The notes under the pieces are model-generated. The model saw nothing but the letters and a program-made list of their open reading frames with translations. It searched no databases and was not told the DNA's origin. From Shimia abyssi (GTDB taxonomy: Bacteria > Pseudomonadota > Alphaproteobacteria > Rhodobacterales > Rhodobacteraceae): a stretch of DNA of 64,000 nucleotides. The DNA lies in contig NZ_PYGJ01000010.1 of the NCBI RefSeq assembly GCF_003014475.1, positions 84,570 through 148,569 of the forward strand, read 5' to 3'. The position numbers and the translations under genes were made by a program. Below are positions 53,675 to 62,209 of the stretch, one piece after another (the stretch's first letter is position 1; every line of letters starts with the position of its first letter).

Positions 53675-54295
53675 TTACTCCCATTTATAGTTGAAGCTCA
53701 CCGAAATCCGTTCATCCTCGGCCAAGTTCATGGGAACTTCATGGCGCAGCCAGCTTTCCCAGAGCAGGACATCGCCGACCTCTGGCCTCACATAAATAAA
53801 CGGCTGCAGTTCACGTCTTGCCTCTTTGGTTCGAGTCGGTGCGGCCATCATGCGTCCGGACCGTGGGTCTTCCAGCTTCAATGCGCTCGAACCGCCGGGC
53901 ATGGCGACGTAGGTTGTCCCGCTTATTACCGAATGCGGGTGCAGGTGGGAACTGTGTGTTCCGCCTTCCGGCAGGATATTGATCCAAATGTCTTCCAGCT
54001 TCAATTCACGTCCATCCAAGTCAAACGCGAGATCCTGCGCAAACGCCTTCACGTGGGAATCCAATGCGTCCACGATGTCCGCAAAGATTGGGAACCGCCA
54101 GGGCAAGTCGGTCAAAGACGCGTAAGAGGTATAGCCAGGATAGCCGTTTTCTTCGCACCACGCCTGCCCCGCTTCATCATCTTCAGCAATCGAATAACAC
54201 GACGCCTCCAGCTCATTCGGGTCGATTGATTTTCCATACTCGCCAAGGCGCGCACGATAGAGACGGGTCACAAAGAGAGATTCGATCTGGGCCAT
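53675..54295 (-). CDS. TIGR02466-type 2-oxoglutarate/Fe(II) oxygenase
   Basis: Predicted Fe(II)/2-oxoglutarate-dependent oxygenase of 206 residues. It begins MAQIESLFVTRLYRARLG, as members of TIGR02466 do. Putative ligands are H119 or H121 in SSHLHPHSVISGTTYV, with H185 in WLRHEVPMN; R196 in DERISVSFNYKWE would bind 2-oxoglutarate. The substrate is unknown. It is the middle of three leftward genes between rplP and rpmC, with 53 to 60 bases between them. Confidence 0.82.
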   Translation of the reverse strand: MAQIESLFVTRLYRARLGEYGKSIDPNELEASCYSIAEDDEAGQAWCEENGYPGYTSYASLTDLPWRFPIFADIVDALDSHVKAFAQDLAFDLDGRELKLEDIWINILPEGGTHSSHLHPHSVISGTTYVAMPGGSSALKLEDPRSGRMMAAPTRTKEARRELQPFIYVRPEVGDVLLWESWLRHEVPMNLAEDERISVSFNYKWE

Positions 54296-54348
54296 GGCAC
54301 CTCATAGCCTGCGTATTCTAACGCGACAATGCCCCTGTACCCTGTGCT

Positions 54349-54960
54349 TCACGCACCGATATCCTTCAATTTTTGGCGCAGCTCGTTGTTTTCCCTTTGA
54401 AGCCGTCCTATTTCTTTTGATGCAACGTGCTTGATCACCTCTGCCGGATAGAGTTCAGGAATATACTTAGGGCAATTCCAATCCATCGCGACAACGTCGA
54501 TACACAATACGCGCTCAATCCTTGGTCCGTCGGTGTCCAACAACTCAAGCGTCTGCTCGGCGACGTCAGATGCGTTTCGCAGGGTGGCATGCCCCTGCAA
54601 CTTCAAGCGCCTCTTATTCATATAGTCCATGCAGAACAGTGAAATCTTATTGTTTGACTGCAAATTTCCCATCGATAAATACTGCCGGTTTCCAGGGTAG
54701 TCGCCGCAAACTATTTGGTGATTGCCCACAACCTGCAAAAAGCCGCGTGGCCCGCCCCTGTGCTGAACGTAGGGCCAGCCCTCCGGTGTCGTGGTCGCGA
54801 TATAGACACTCTCCCTTTCTCGAATAAATGCAATGTCCTCGATAGAAAGCTTGTCCTGCGTCCTGTGCCTGTACCCCACTTGGTATTTTTCATAACTACC
54901 GTCGGCTTTTTGTAGCTCAGCGACCGCCTCGTGAAACATTAGTTCGGCGTAATTTTCCAT
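54349..54960 (-). CDS. pyridoxamine 5'-phosphate oxidase-like flavin-binding protein
   Basis: Protein of 203 residues of the PNPOx-like split-barrel fold. The N-terminal helix leads to FIRERESVYIATTTPEGWPY, then VQHRGGPRGFLQVVG and GNLQSNNKISLFCMDYMNKR, a pattern seen in FMN- or F420-binding members. The last 30 residues (KEIGRLQRENNELRQKLKDI) look like a short coiled coil. The reaction is not known; true PdxH is longer in its substrate loop. ATG 54960 is preferred to the frame start at 55023. First of three inserted genes after the rplP terminator. Confidence 0.82.
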   Translation of the reverse strand: MENYAELMFHEAVAELQKADGSYEKYQVGYRHRTQDKLSIEDIAFIRERESVYIATTTPEGWPYVQHRGGPRGFLQVVGNHQIVCGDYPGNRQYLSMGNLQSNNKISLFCMDYMNKRRLKLQGHATLRNASDVAEQTLELLDTDGPRIERVLCIDVVAMDWNCPKYIPELYPAEVIKHVASKEIGRLQRENNELRQKLKDIGA

Positions 54961-55029
54961 GCGACGCTCCCATTTTTTGCTTCCCGGCGATCCCGGTCGC
55001 TCATTTTCAATAGGTAGTTCCAATTCTCA

Positions 55030-55063
55030 AAAGAAAAACCCTCCGGCCAATAGGCCGAAGGGT
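55030..55063 (-). terminator. rplP terminator closing the second ribosomal block
   Basis: Leftward, ACCCTTCGGCC (55063-55053) pairs with GGCCGGAGGGT (55048-55038) through one G-U contact around TATT, followed by TTTTCTTTT. It is 53 bases past rplP and before the inserted genes. Confidence 0.85.
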
Positions 55064-55115
55064 CACTTCTTTGTCAGATGTTTTCAGCACATCGCAGGAT
55101 GCACCAAAATTGATC

Positions 55116-55529
55116 TTACCAGTCTTCGCGAACTACGACGCGAGTTTTCACCGGAAGCTTCATCGCTGCAAGGCGCAGTGCCTCGCGCGCAACTTCGTCG
55201 GAAACACCGTCGATTTCGAACATCACACGGCCTGGTTTGACCTTGCATGCCCAATAGTCCACGGAACCTTTACCTTTACCCATACGAACTTCGGTTGGTT
55301 TCGAAGTAACCGGAGTGTCGGGGAAGATGCGGATCCAAACACGGCCCTGACGTTTCATGTGGCGGGTCATCGCGCGGCGAGCCGCTTCGATTTGACGAGC
55401 AGTCACACGCTCAGGCTGAGTGGCTTTCAGACCGAAAGAACCGAAGTTCAGGTCCGAACCGCCTTTTGCGAGGCCTTTAATCCGGCCTTTGTGCATTTTG
55501 CGGAATTTTGTACGCTTTGGCTGAAGCAT
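55116..55529 (-). CDS. rplP: 50S ribosomal protein L16
   Basis: L16 of 137 residues, beside the A-site tRNA. It begins [20 protein letters not shown] and has [40 protein letters not shown] and [16 protein letters not shown]. It follows rpsC by 13 bases, as usual, but rpmC is not next. Confidence 0.98.
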   Translation of the reverse strand: MLQPKRTKFRKMHKGRIKGLAKGGSDLNFGSFGLKATQPERVTARQIEAARRAMTRHMKRQGRVWIRIFPDTPVTSKPTEVRMGKGKGSVDYWACKVKPGRVMFEIDGVSDEVAREALRLAAMKLPVKTRVVVREDW

Positions 55530-55542
55530 TTGTCAGTCTCCC

Positions 55543-56253
55543 TTAGCGACGACCGCCACCTGCACCGCGAGGTGCTGGGCCGTCCTGGAGTTCCTGGGCT
55601 TTACGATCACGTGCCGCTGGATCGTGTTCCATGATCTCACCTTTGAAGATCCAGACTTTGATCCCGATGATCCCATAAGGTGTCATCGCTTCGGAATGTG
55701 CGTAATCGATGTCGGCACGCAATGTGTGCAAAGGCACACGGCCTTCACGATACCATTCGGTCCGTGCGATTTCCGCGCCGCCCAGACGGCCAGCAACGTT
55801 CACCCGGATACCCAGAGCGCCCATTCGCATGGCATTCTGAACCGAACGCTTCATAGCGCGACGGAACGAAACACGGCGTTCCAGCTGCTGAGCGATCGAC
55901 TCGCCAACCAACTGAGCATCCAACTCAGGCTTGCGAACTTCAACAATGTTGAGGTGCAATTCAGAGTCGGTCATCGTGGCAATTTTCTTGCGCAGGGTTT
56001 CGATGTCCGCGCCTTTCTTGCCGATGATAACGCCAGGACGAGCTGTGTGGATCGTAACACGGCACTTTTTGTGCGGACGTTCGATGATCACACGTGCAAT
56101 ACCAGCTTGCTTGCACTCTTTGTTGATGAACTCACGGATTTTCAGATCTTCCAGCAGAAGATCACCGTAGTCTTTGGTATCTGCGTACCAACGGCTATCC
56201 CAGGTGCGGTTCACCTGAAGACGCATGCCGATCGGATTGACTTTGTTACCCAT
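55543..56253 (-). CDS. rpsC: 30S ribosomal protein S3
   Basis: S3 of 236 residues, at the mRNA entry site. The N-terminal [20 protein letters not shown], the KH motif [20 protein letters not shown] and the S3-C fold with [20 protein letters not shown] are clear. The tail is Gly/Arg-rich. Its start shares a base with the rplV stop codon (TAATG). Confidence 0.98.
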   Translation of the reverse strand: MGNKVNPIGMRLQVNRTWDSRWYADTKDYGDLLLEDLKIREFINKECKQAGIARVIIERPHKKCRVTIHTARPGVIIGKKGADIETLRKKIATMTDSELHLNIVEVRKPELDAQLVGESIAQQLERRVSFRRAMKRSVQNAMRMGALGIRVNVAGRLGGAEIARTEWYREGRVPLHTLRADIDYAHSEAMTPYGIIGIKVWIFKGEIMEHDPAARDRKAQELQDGPAPRGAGGGRR

Positions 56254-56633
56254 TAGGCTTGCTCCTCAACTTGACGCACCGTGATGGTAAGCTCCGAGAA
56301 CGGCTTCATTATCTTGCCGAAACGACCACGGGCCCGCGGGCGACCGCGTTTCATGGTCAGGTTCTTGCCTACATAGGCTTCGGCAACGATGAGCTCGTCA
56401 ACGTCCAGGTTATGGTTGTTTTCGGCATTCGCGATAGCGGACTGAAGACATTTCTTCACGTCTGCTGCAATACGCTTGTTCGAGAAAGTCAGGTCGGTCA
56501 ACGCCTTCTCAACTTTCTTGCCGCGGATCATGCCTGCAACCAGGTTCAGTTTCTGCGGGCTTGTACGAAGCATCCGGACTTTGGCCATTGCTTCATTGTC
56601 TGCCACGCGGCGGGGGTTCTTTGCCTTGCCCAT
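56253..56633 (-). CDS. rplV: 50S ribosomal protein L22
   Basis: L22 of 126 residues, lining the exit tunnel. It has [40 protein letters not shown] and the beta-hairpin tip region [18 protein letters not shown] with [11 protein letters not shown] at the end. It sits three bases after rpsS and overlaps the rpsC start by one base. Confidence 0.98.
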   Translation of the reverse strand: MGKAKNPRRVADNEAMAKVRMLRTSPQKLNLVAGMIRGKKVEKALTDLTFSNKRIAADVKKCLQSAIANAENNHNLDVDELIVAEAYVGKNLTMKRGRPRARGRFGKIMKPFSELTITVRQVEEQA

Positions 56634-56636
56634 GAC

Positions 56637-56915
56637 TTACTTCCGCTTCGCTTTTTTGTCGGCCGCATGTCCGTAATAGGTACGGGTAGGCGAATATTCA
56701 CCGAACTTTTGACCGATCATATCCTCAGACACGTTGACTGGGATATGTTTCTTGCCGTTGTAAACGCCAAACGTCAGACCCACAAACTGGGGCAGGATCG
56801 TCGAGCGGCGCGACCAGATCTTGATAACTTCGTTGCGGCCCGACTCGCGCGCTGCTTCGGCTTTTTTCAGCACGTAAGCATCGACAAAGGGGCCTTTCCA
56901 TACAGAGCGAGACAT
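56637..56915 (-). CDS. rpsS: 30S ribosomal protein S19
   Basis: S19 of 92 residues, in the 30S head beside S13. It begins [20 protein letters not shown] and has [36 protein letters not shown] and [20 protein letters not shown]. It is three bases after rplB. Confidence 0.98.
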   Translation of the reverse strand: MSRSVWKGPFVDAYVLKKAEAARESGRNEVIKIWSRRSTILPQFVGLTFGVYNGKKHIPVNVSEDMIGQKFGEYSPTRTYYGHAADKKAKRK

Positions 56916-56918
56916 ATG

Positions 56919-57761
56919 TTAACGCCCCTTCTTCTTGGCGTGACGCGAGCGGATAATAAGCTTTTGCGACGCTTTGTTCTTGTTGCGGGTACGAGCACCC
57001 TTGGTCGGCTTACCCCAAGGCGAAACTGGGTGACGACCACCCGAGGTCCGGCCTTCACCACCACCATGTGGGTGATCGATCGGGTTCATGACCACACCAC
57101 GAACCGACGGACGCTTGCCTTTGTGGCGCATACGACCGGCTTTACCGTAGTTCTGGTTGCTGTTGTCGGGGTTGGACACGGCACCAACGGTGGCCATGCA
57201 TTCCTGACGCACGAGACGCAGTTCGCCCGAGCTCAGACGGATCTGAGCGTAGCCACCGTCACGACCAACGAACTGCGCATATGTACCTGCGGCACGTGCG
57301 ATCTGACCGCCTTTACCTGGCTTCAGTTCGATATTGTGAATAATGGTACCAATCGGCATGCCGGAGAACGGCATCGCGTTGCCCGGCTTGATGTCGGCCT
57401 TGGCCGACGCGATCACCTGATCGCCAACTGCGAGACGCTGAGGAGCGAGGATATAGGCCTGCTCGCCGTCTTCGTACTTGATCAGTGCGATGAATGCGGT
57501 CCGGTTCGGGTCATACTCGATCCGTTCGACGGTTGCCGCTACATCAAATTTGTTCCGTTTGAAGTCAACAATCCGGTAAAGGCGTTTTGCCCCACCACCG
57601 CGACGACGCGATGTAATCCGTCCGGTATTGTTCCGGCCGCCCGATTTAGTCAAACCCTCTGTGAGAGACTTGACAGGACGTCCTTTCCAAAGCTCCGAAC
57701 GGTCGATCAGCACCAGCCCGCGCTGGCCCGGCGTCGTCGGCTTATACGACTTGAGTGCCAT
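56919..57761 (-). CDS. rplB: 50S ribosomal protein L2
   Basis: L2 of 280 residues, needed for subunit association and peptidyl transfer. It begins [20 protein letters not shown] and contains [40 protein letters not shown], and the catalytic-core segment [20 protein letters not shown] near the C-terminus. ATG 57761 matches the family start. It normally follows rplW directly; here two genes, one on the opposite strand, intervene, and it has its own promoter. Confidence 0.98.
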   Translation of the reverse strand: MALKSYKPTTPGQRGLVLIDRSELWKGRPVKSLTEGLTKSGGRNNTGRITSRRRGGGAKRLYRIVDFKRNKFDVAATVERIEYDPNRTAFIALIKYEDGEQAYILAPQRLAVGDQVIASAKADIKPGNAMPFSGMPIGTIIHNIELKPGKGGQIARAAGTYAQFVGRDGGYAQIRLSSGELRLVRQECMATVGAVSNPDNSNQNYGKAGRMRHKGKRPSVRGVVMNPIDHPHGGGEGRTSGGRHPVSPWGKPTKGARTRNKNKASQKLIIRSRHAKKKGR

Positions 57762-58152
57762 GCTTTCTGTCTTCCGTTTAGCAGTGCGAGGCATCAGCCT
57801 CGCTATGTAGATAGCCCCCCGAAGGTGGCCGAGTTATAAGGCCCCGAAGGTCCCCGATTAAATAACAACCGGCCCCAGAACGAATCTGAGGCCAGTCGAC
57901 TGGCGGGATATAGCGGGGATCGGTGTGGGTGGCAAGTAGATCGCCCTGTTTTTCTTAGCCCCACCACCATCGCTGCACAAACGCGCATCGATGAGGCGCG
58001 CAGTGGCGATCTAAGTTTTCTGACAGCCACTTTATCACAACCAAATCCGCGCGTCACATCAAGGCCGCTCCCACCTCACCAAATCGCCAAGCGCGGGCAG
58101 TCAGCGATTTTCGAGCAGCCCATGGGCCGCAATTTTGCACCACACAATCTTG
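57762..58152. other. 391-base gene-free region upstream of rplB
   Basis: No credible gene is seen here. It holds the rplB promoter at 57907-57935, the palindrome CCAGTCGACTGG at 57892-57903 just downstream of it, and a long leader of about 140 bases to rplB with GC-rich segments that could fold. The part from 57936 to 58152 has nothing recognisable. Confidence 0.5.
57907..57935 (-). promoter_or_regulatory. rplB block promoter
   Basis: Leftward, -35 TTGCCA (57935-57930), 17-base spacer, -10 TATATC (57912-57907). The same TTGCC-17-TATATC arrangement precedes rpsJ, which supports it. A 12-base palindrome lies at about the start site. Confidence 0.65.
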
Positions 58153-58733
58153 TTAGTGGTCGGCTTGGAATTCCCGCAAACGCCTTGGGAACACACCAAT
58201 CGAAGTTCCCTGCCCTATAACAACGATCTTAGAGCCTGCCTCAAGTCTGGATGCAAAATCCTCAGTCACCCCGCAAATACGATCCAATCCCGGCGGCAGC
58301 CCCTCGAGTGAAATTGACCGCCTGCAATACTTTCGGTTCCGCCGATTCGGATTATCGACAACGAATTCAATTTCTACGGTTTCGCTCGCGAATAACGCCC
58401 ATTTCATTGGAAAAGTCGCCGTTAAAGTTAGGGCTGCAAAGCCATAACACAAAAGCGGTGAGACGATGATAATGAATGCCCGCTTGAACTTTCCATAGAT
58501 CCGTTCGTTGATCTCGGCGTTCTTCTTAAACAAGTGAAGCCCGTGCAAGCACATAATTGCGGCGATCACGATCCTAGGAAAATAGGTTACTTTCGCCCAA
58601 TAAGTCGACGGTAAAAATTGGGAACCAACGACGAAAGAAAAACAGGAATAATGCTCGCGAAGAAGACCACTGCGACAAATATGTGCACAAACCATTCGGC
58701 CGTGAACTTTTTCGGTTTGTATCTTTTCTGCAT
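58153..58733 (-). CDS. three-helix membrane protein split by an apparent -1 frameshift
   Basis: Two overlapping frames seem to encode one protein of about 193 residues. The first, from ATG 58733, begins MQKRYKPKKFTAEWF, gives a clear membrane helix (VAVVFFASIIPVFLSSLV) and stops at 58589-58587, right after CGA AAG. The second frame continues from there with VTYFPRIVIAAIM, two more hydrophobic segments (to TATFPMKWALF) and a soluble C-terminal domain ending RRLREFQADH. Re-reading one base at CGA-AAG-TAA would fuse them. The second frame alone can also start at 58746 (MDAFYAEK), but its first 50 residues are less protein-like. Family unknown. It lies in the rplW-rplB gap. Confidence 0.55.
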
Positions 58734-58746
58734 AAAATGCATCCAA

Positions 58747-59042
58747 CGGTTAAGTTACATTCGGAACACTGATTTGGGCTAGTTCAAGAACCGCGGTAAC
58801 AAAAGCCCCGGATCTCCCAGAGGGAAATTCACCACGTCGCGTAGACCAAGCGACGTCTGGTCTGATATTCAACGATGACAGATCTCCATATCGTGCGACC
58901 TTCTTCCAATGTCACCTAAAATACTCATTACGTTTCTGCAACTAATCCAACTCGCCTCAACGCACCTAATCCGCCGAATCTTTGAATACACTCCCGAAAC
59001 TGCTAACATTTCAATCGGACGCCAACTTTCCAAGGACCCGCC
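58747..59042. other. intergenic region between two divergent accessory genes
   Basis: About 296 bases with no credible gene. It must hold promoters for both the oxygenase gene (rightward, AAGGA before the ATG at 59043) and the split membrane protein (leftward), but I see no confident hexamer pair. Confidence 0.4.
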
Positions 59043-59822
59043 ATGACGCTGGACGAGATTCTAGACCTGAACGCCTACCCCATCGGCGACGCAGCCTTTC
59101 GCGCAACGTGCAAAAATCGCTTCGAAGAAACCGGTGTACTGTCGATGCCTGGCTTTGTACAGCAGGGCGCCATCAATGCAATCCGCGACGAGGGCGTTGC
59201 CAACGCCGACAAGGTCTTTGCCAAGACCGAACAACACACCGTTTACCTCAGCGCCCCTGATCCCGCGTTTGCCCCGGATCACCCGCGCAACCGCATGGTG
59301 ACCTCGTCCAAGGGCTGTATCACCGATGACCTGATCTCAACCGGCTCGCCACTGCGCGCGCTTTACGATTCCCCGCTGTTTCAAACGTTTTTATGCGAAG
59401 TACTTGGCGAAGAGGCCGTCTATGAATACGCCGATCCCCTTTCATCAATTAACCTACACTTTGCGCAGACCGGGCAGGAGCTGGGATGGCATTTCGACAA
59501 CTCGTCCTTTGCCATCACGCTAATGGTGCAGCCGTCGGAAAAAGGCGGGCAGTTTGAGTATGTCGAGAACGTCCGCGACGCCGATGCAGGCGACATGAAC
59601 TTTGACGCGGTGGGCGATATTCTGGATGGTAAAACCCCGGTGAAGGAACTTGTCGCCGAGGCCGGAACGCTGGTGTTCTTCCGCGGCCGCAACTCGATCC
59701 ACCGTGTTGCCCTAAACGAAGGAAATCGCACCCGCATGCTGGCGGTGCTGGCCTACAACTCGGAACCGGGCGTGTCCCTGTCAGAAGAGGCGCGGATGAC
59801 GTTTTACGGGCGCACCGGTTAG
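59043..59822 (+). CDS. phytanoyl-CoA dioxygenase/BesD-like 2-oxoglutarate oxygenase
   Basis: Fe(II)/2-oxoglutarate oxygenase of 259 residues. The facial triad is H150 and D152 in GWHFDNSSFAIT with H220 in FRGRNSIHRVA, and R229 or R231 in GNRTRML would bind 2-oxoglutarate. The region QPSEKGGQFEYVENVRD resembles the BesD/HalD group, which acts on free amino acids; because the Asp ligand is kept, hydroxylation and not halogenation is expected. It is the only rightward gene inside the ribosomal cluster, so it interrupts the S10 operon on the opposite strand. AAGGACCCGCC precedes the ATG. Confidence 0.85.
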   Translation: MTLDEILDLNAYPIGDAAFRATCKNRFEETGVLSMPGFVQQGAINAIRDEGVANADKVFAKTEQHTVYLSAPDPAFAPDHPRNRMVTSSKGCITDDLISTGSPLRALYDSPLFQTFLCEVLGEEAVYEYADPLSSINLHFAQTGQELGWHFDNSSFAITLMVQPSEKGGQFEYVENVRDADAGDMNFDAVGDILDGKTPVKELVAEAGTLVFFRGRNSIHRVALNEGNRTRMLAVLAYNSEPGVSLSEEARMTFYGRTG

Positions 59823-59875
59823 TCTACCCTTCAGATCGATCAAGGCCCTTATACAAAAGATTTTCATATTTCCAC

Positions 59876-59906
59876 AAAAAACCCCCCCGGCTTACACCGA
59901 GGAGGT
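59876..59906 (-). terminator. rplW terminator closing the first ribosomal block
   Basis: Leftward, ACCTCCTCGG (59906-59897) pairs with CCGGGGGGGT (59890-59881) with two G-U contacts, loop TGTAAG, followed by TTTTTT (59881-59876). The same DNA would also lie downstream of the convergent oxygenase gene. Confidence 0.75.
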
Positions 59907-59924
59907 TTCTCAGTTTTCCGTAGA

Positions 59925-59940
59925 CCGGGCTTCAGCCCGG
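59925..59940. repeat. palindrome beside the rplW stop
   Basis: Perfect arms CCGGGCT (59925-59931) and AGCCCGG (59934-59940) with a two-base loop, nine bases after the rplW stop. Possibly another dispersed palindromic unit, or a barrier to RNA decay. Confidence 0.5.
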
Positions 59941-59948
59941 ACCGATAA

Positions 59949-60245
59949 TCACAGACCGGTCGAAACGTCGATCGTGTTGCCTTCTTCCAAGGTCACATAA
60001 GCCTTTTTAACGTCTTTACGCTTGCCCAGCTGGCCGCGGAAACGTTTGACTTTACCCTTGGTAATAGTAGTGTTGACCGCTTTGACCTTTACACCAAACA
60101 GAGCCTCAACGGCCTCCTTGATCTGAGGTTTGTTGCTGTCGATCGCCACTTCAAAAACAACCGCACCGTGCTCAGACGCCATGGTTGATTTTTCGGTGAT
60201 AACCGGCTTGCGGATCACGTCGTAATGTTCTGCCTTAGCGCTCAT
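59949..60245 (-). CDS. rplW: 50S ribosomal protein L23
   Basis: L23 of 98 residues, the docking site for trigger factor and SRP at the exit tunnel. It has [60 protein letters not shown] and [11 protein letters not shown]. The start overlaps the rplD stop (ATGA). It closes the first block, ending at a terminator. Confidence 0.97.
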   Translation of the reverse strand: MSAKAEHYDVIRKPVITEKSTMASEHGAVVFEVAIDSNKPQIKEAVEALFGVKVKAVNTTITKGKVKRFRGQLGKRKDVKKAYVTLEEGNTIDVSTGL

Positions 60246-60859
60246 TTCAGACGGGCCTCCAATGCTTCGATCCCCGCCTTGGTGATCACCAGAGTGTCAC
60301 GCTTGAGGATGTCATAGACGTTTGCACCCATCGTTGGCAGGATATCCAAGCCTTCGATGTTGCGCGATGCTTTGAGGAAGTCCTCATTCACCGAAGCGCC
60401 ATCGATGACTAGAGCGCGTTTCCAGCCCAGGTTTTTCACCTGCTTTGCCAGAGCAGCAGTCTTGCCCTCGGTTGCGGCATCTTCGATCACAACCAGCTCA
60501 CCCGCCTTGGCCTTAGCCGACAGCGCGTGCTTAAGACCCAGCTTGCGGAACTTCTTGGGCAGGTCGTGGCCATGCGAACGGACTACTGGACCTTTGTAGA
60601 TACCACCACCGCGGAAGATCGGTGCATTACGGTCACCATGGCGTGCGCCACCGGTGCCTTTCTGGCGATAGATCTTCTTAGTCGAGTAGCTGGTTTCCGA
60701 ACGGGTCTTCACTTTGTGAGTGCCGGCTTGCGCATTGTTACGCTGCCAACGAACCACACGGTGCAGGATGTCCGCGCGGGGTTCCTGACCGAACAGGTCT
60801 TCGCTCAGATCAACCGAACCGGCATTCGAGCCGTCGAGTTTGATTACGTCAAGTTTCAT
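60242..60859 (-). CDS. rplD: 50S ribosomal protein L4
   Basis: L4 of 205 residues, with an extended loop in the exit tunnel; in E. coli it also represses the S10 operon. Motifs [53 protein letters not shown] and [12 protein letters not shown] are present. It overlaps rplC and rplW by four bases each (ATGA), so rplC, rplD and rplW are translationally coupled. Confidence 0.98.
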   Translation of the reverse strand: MKLDVIKLDGSNAGSVDLSEDLFGQEPRADILHRVVRWQRNNAQAGTHKVKTRSETSYSTKKIYRQKGTGGARHGDRNAPIFRGGGIYKGPVVRSHGHDLPKKFRKLGLKHALSAKAKAGELVVIEDAATEGKTAALAKQVKNLGWKRALVIDGASVNEDFLKASRNIEGLDILPTMGANVYDILKRDTLVITKAGIEALEARLK

Positions 60860-61578
60860 GCTTCACCACCTTCTGCAGGGGCTTCTTCGGCCGGAGCTTC
60901 AGCAGCAGATTTCACAGCCGCCGGGAAAGGCAGACCTTCCGGCGCTTTTTTCTTCACGGCATCCTTGACGGTGACCCAGCCACCTTTGGAACCGGGAACT
61001 GCGCCCTTGATGAACACCAGACCACGATCGGCGTCAGTTTTGACAACCTCCAGGTTCTGAGTGGTCACGCGGGCAGCGCCCATGTGGCCAGCCATTTTCT
61101 TGCCTTTGAAAACCTTACCTGGATCCTGACACTGACCAGTTGAGCCGTGCGAACGGTGGCTAATCGAGACACCGTGTGTCGCCCGCAGACCGCCAAAGTT
61201 CCAGCGCTTCATTGCACCGGCAAAGCCTTTACCGATCGAAGTGCCGCTGACGTCGACTTTCTGACCTTCAAGGAAGTGTTCCGCCGAAATTTCGGCACCC
61301 ACTTCGATCAATCCGTCTTCGGAAACGCGGAACTCGGCCAGCTTACGCTTTGGGGCGACTTTTGCCGCAGCAAAGTGGCCACGCATAGCTTTAGAAGTAC
61401 GCTTGGCTTTTGCCGAACCTGCACCCAACTGAACGGCTGTATAGCCGTCTTTATCTTCGGTGCGCTGTGCGATAACCTGAAGTCCATCCAGCTCAAGAAC
61501 TGTCACAGGGATCTGCTTGCCGTCTTCCATGAACAGGCGGGTCATGCCCACCTTTTTCGCGATAATACCAGAGCGCAT
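60856..61578 (-). CDS. rplC: 50S ribosomal protein L3
   Basis: L3 of 240 residues, near the peptidyl transferase centre. It begins [20 protein letters not shown] and has [40 protein letters not shown] and [20 protein letters not shown]. An Ala/Glu-rich tail ([16 protein letters not shown]) extends past the usual end. It starts 16 bases after rpsJ. Confidence 0.98.
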   Translation of the reverse strand: MRSGIIAKKVGMTRLFMEDGKQIPVTVLELDGLQVIAQRTEDKDGYTAVQLGAGSAKAKRTSKAMRGHFAAAKVAPKRKLAEFRVSEDGLIEVGAEISAEHFLEGQKVDVSGTSIGKGFAGAMKRWNFGGLRATHGVSISHRSHGSTGQCQDPGKVFKGKKMAGHMGAARVTTQNLEVVKTDADRGLVFIKGAVPGSKGGWVTVKDAVKKKAPEGLPFPAAVKSAAEAPAEEAPAEGGEA

Positions 61579-61593
61579 ATCTCTATACCCTCC

Positions 61594-61902
61594 TTAAACC
61601 GAGATCTGGACGTCAACACCAGCCGCCAAGTCGAGCTTCATCAGCGCGTCCACGGTCTGAGGTGTCGGGTCTACGATGTCGAGAAGACGCTTGTGCGTAC
61701 GGATCTCAAACTGATCGCGGGATTTCTTGTCAACGTGGGGACCACGCAGAACGGTAAACTTCTCGATTTTGTTCGGAAGCGGGATCGGGCCACGGACAGT
61801 TGCGCCGGTGCGCTTTGCCGTGTTCACGATTTCCTGTGTGCTGGCATCCAGTACACGGTAATCGAAAGCCTTCAGCCGAATGCGAATGTTTTGACTTTGC
61901 AT
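61594..61902 (-). CDS. rpsJ: 30S ribosomal protein S10
   Basis: S10 of 102 residues, which also acts as NusE in antitermination. It begins [20 protein letters not shown] and has [40 protein letters not shown] and [20 protein letters not shown]. It opens the S10 cluster behind a promoter and an attenuator-like leader hairpin. In most relatives tuf lies directly upstream; here two genes intervene. Confidence 0.98.
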   Translation of the reverse strand: MQSQNIRIRLKAFDYRVLDASTQEIVNTAKRTGATVRGPIPLPNKIEKFTVLRGPHVDKKSRDQFEIRTHKRLLDIVDPTPQTVDALMKLDLAAGVDVQISV

Positions 61903-61976
61903 TTCGTCAGCCTTTTATCAGGCGTGAGAGTTGAGAGGAGGATGTGCGACCACCGCAAACCCTCATCGAACCCAAA

Positions 61977-61996
61977 AGGCGGGAATCATCCCGCCT
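61977..61996 (-). promoter_or_regulatory. attenuator-like hairpin in the rpsJ leader
   Basis: Leftward, AGGCGGGA (61996-61989) pairs perfectly with TCCCGCCT (61984-61977) around TGAT and is followed by TTTTGGG. It lies about 75 bases before rpsJ and within the leader from the promoter at 62022-62050. It could allow premature termination, as L4 does in E. coli through a different leader structure. Confidence 0.55.
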
Positions 61997-62021
61997 CAAT
62001 GTTCTCTCCAAGAACTCGCGC

Positions 62022-62050
62022 GATATACATGTGTGATGAGAGGGAGGCAA
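62022..62050 (-). promoter_or_regulatory. rpsJ (S10 block) promoter
   Basis: Leftward, -35 TTGCCT (62050-62045), a 17-base spacer and -10 TATATC (62027-62022), giving a leader of about 110 bases before rpsJ. The arrangement matches the rplB promoter. Confidence 0.65.
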
Positions 62051-62145
62051 GCGCGAAATACGGACATCTGGGAACGCCGAAAGATAGTCTCGAGCCCAGT
62101 CGATTAAACGTTGGGCGCGTGTTTGTTTCGCCGTCAAAAATTTTA

Positions 62146-62173
62146 CCCGGTGTAGAGGGAGGGATACACCGGG
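62146..62173 (-). terminator. terminator-like hairpin after the DUF995 gene
   Basis: Perfect arms CCCGGTGTA (62146-62154) and TACACCGGG (62165-62173) around a ten-base purine-rich loop. Leftward, TAAAATTTTTG follows, so it may end the DUF995 transcript before the rpsJ promoter. The rest of 61903-62209 holds the rpsJ promoter and leader and no gene. Confidence 0.55.
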
Positions 62174-62209
62174 CCTTCTTTGTTGGGGGTCCGAGCGGAG
62201 TAGCTGCGA

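Noticed and set aside
56259..57839. Long rightward open frame of 526 codons across rplV, rpsS and rplB
   Set aside because: It runs antisense to three unmistakable ribosomal genes, and its translation has no recognisable motif; it is a by-product of codon use on the other strand.
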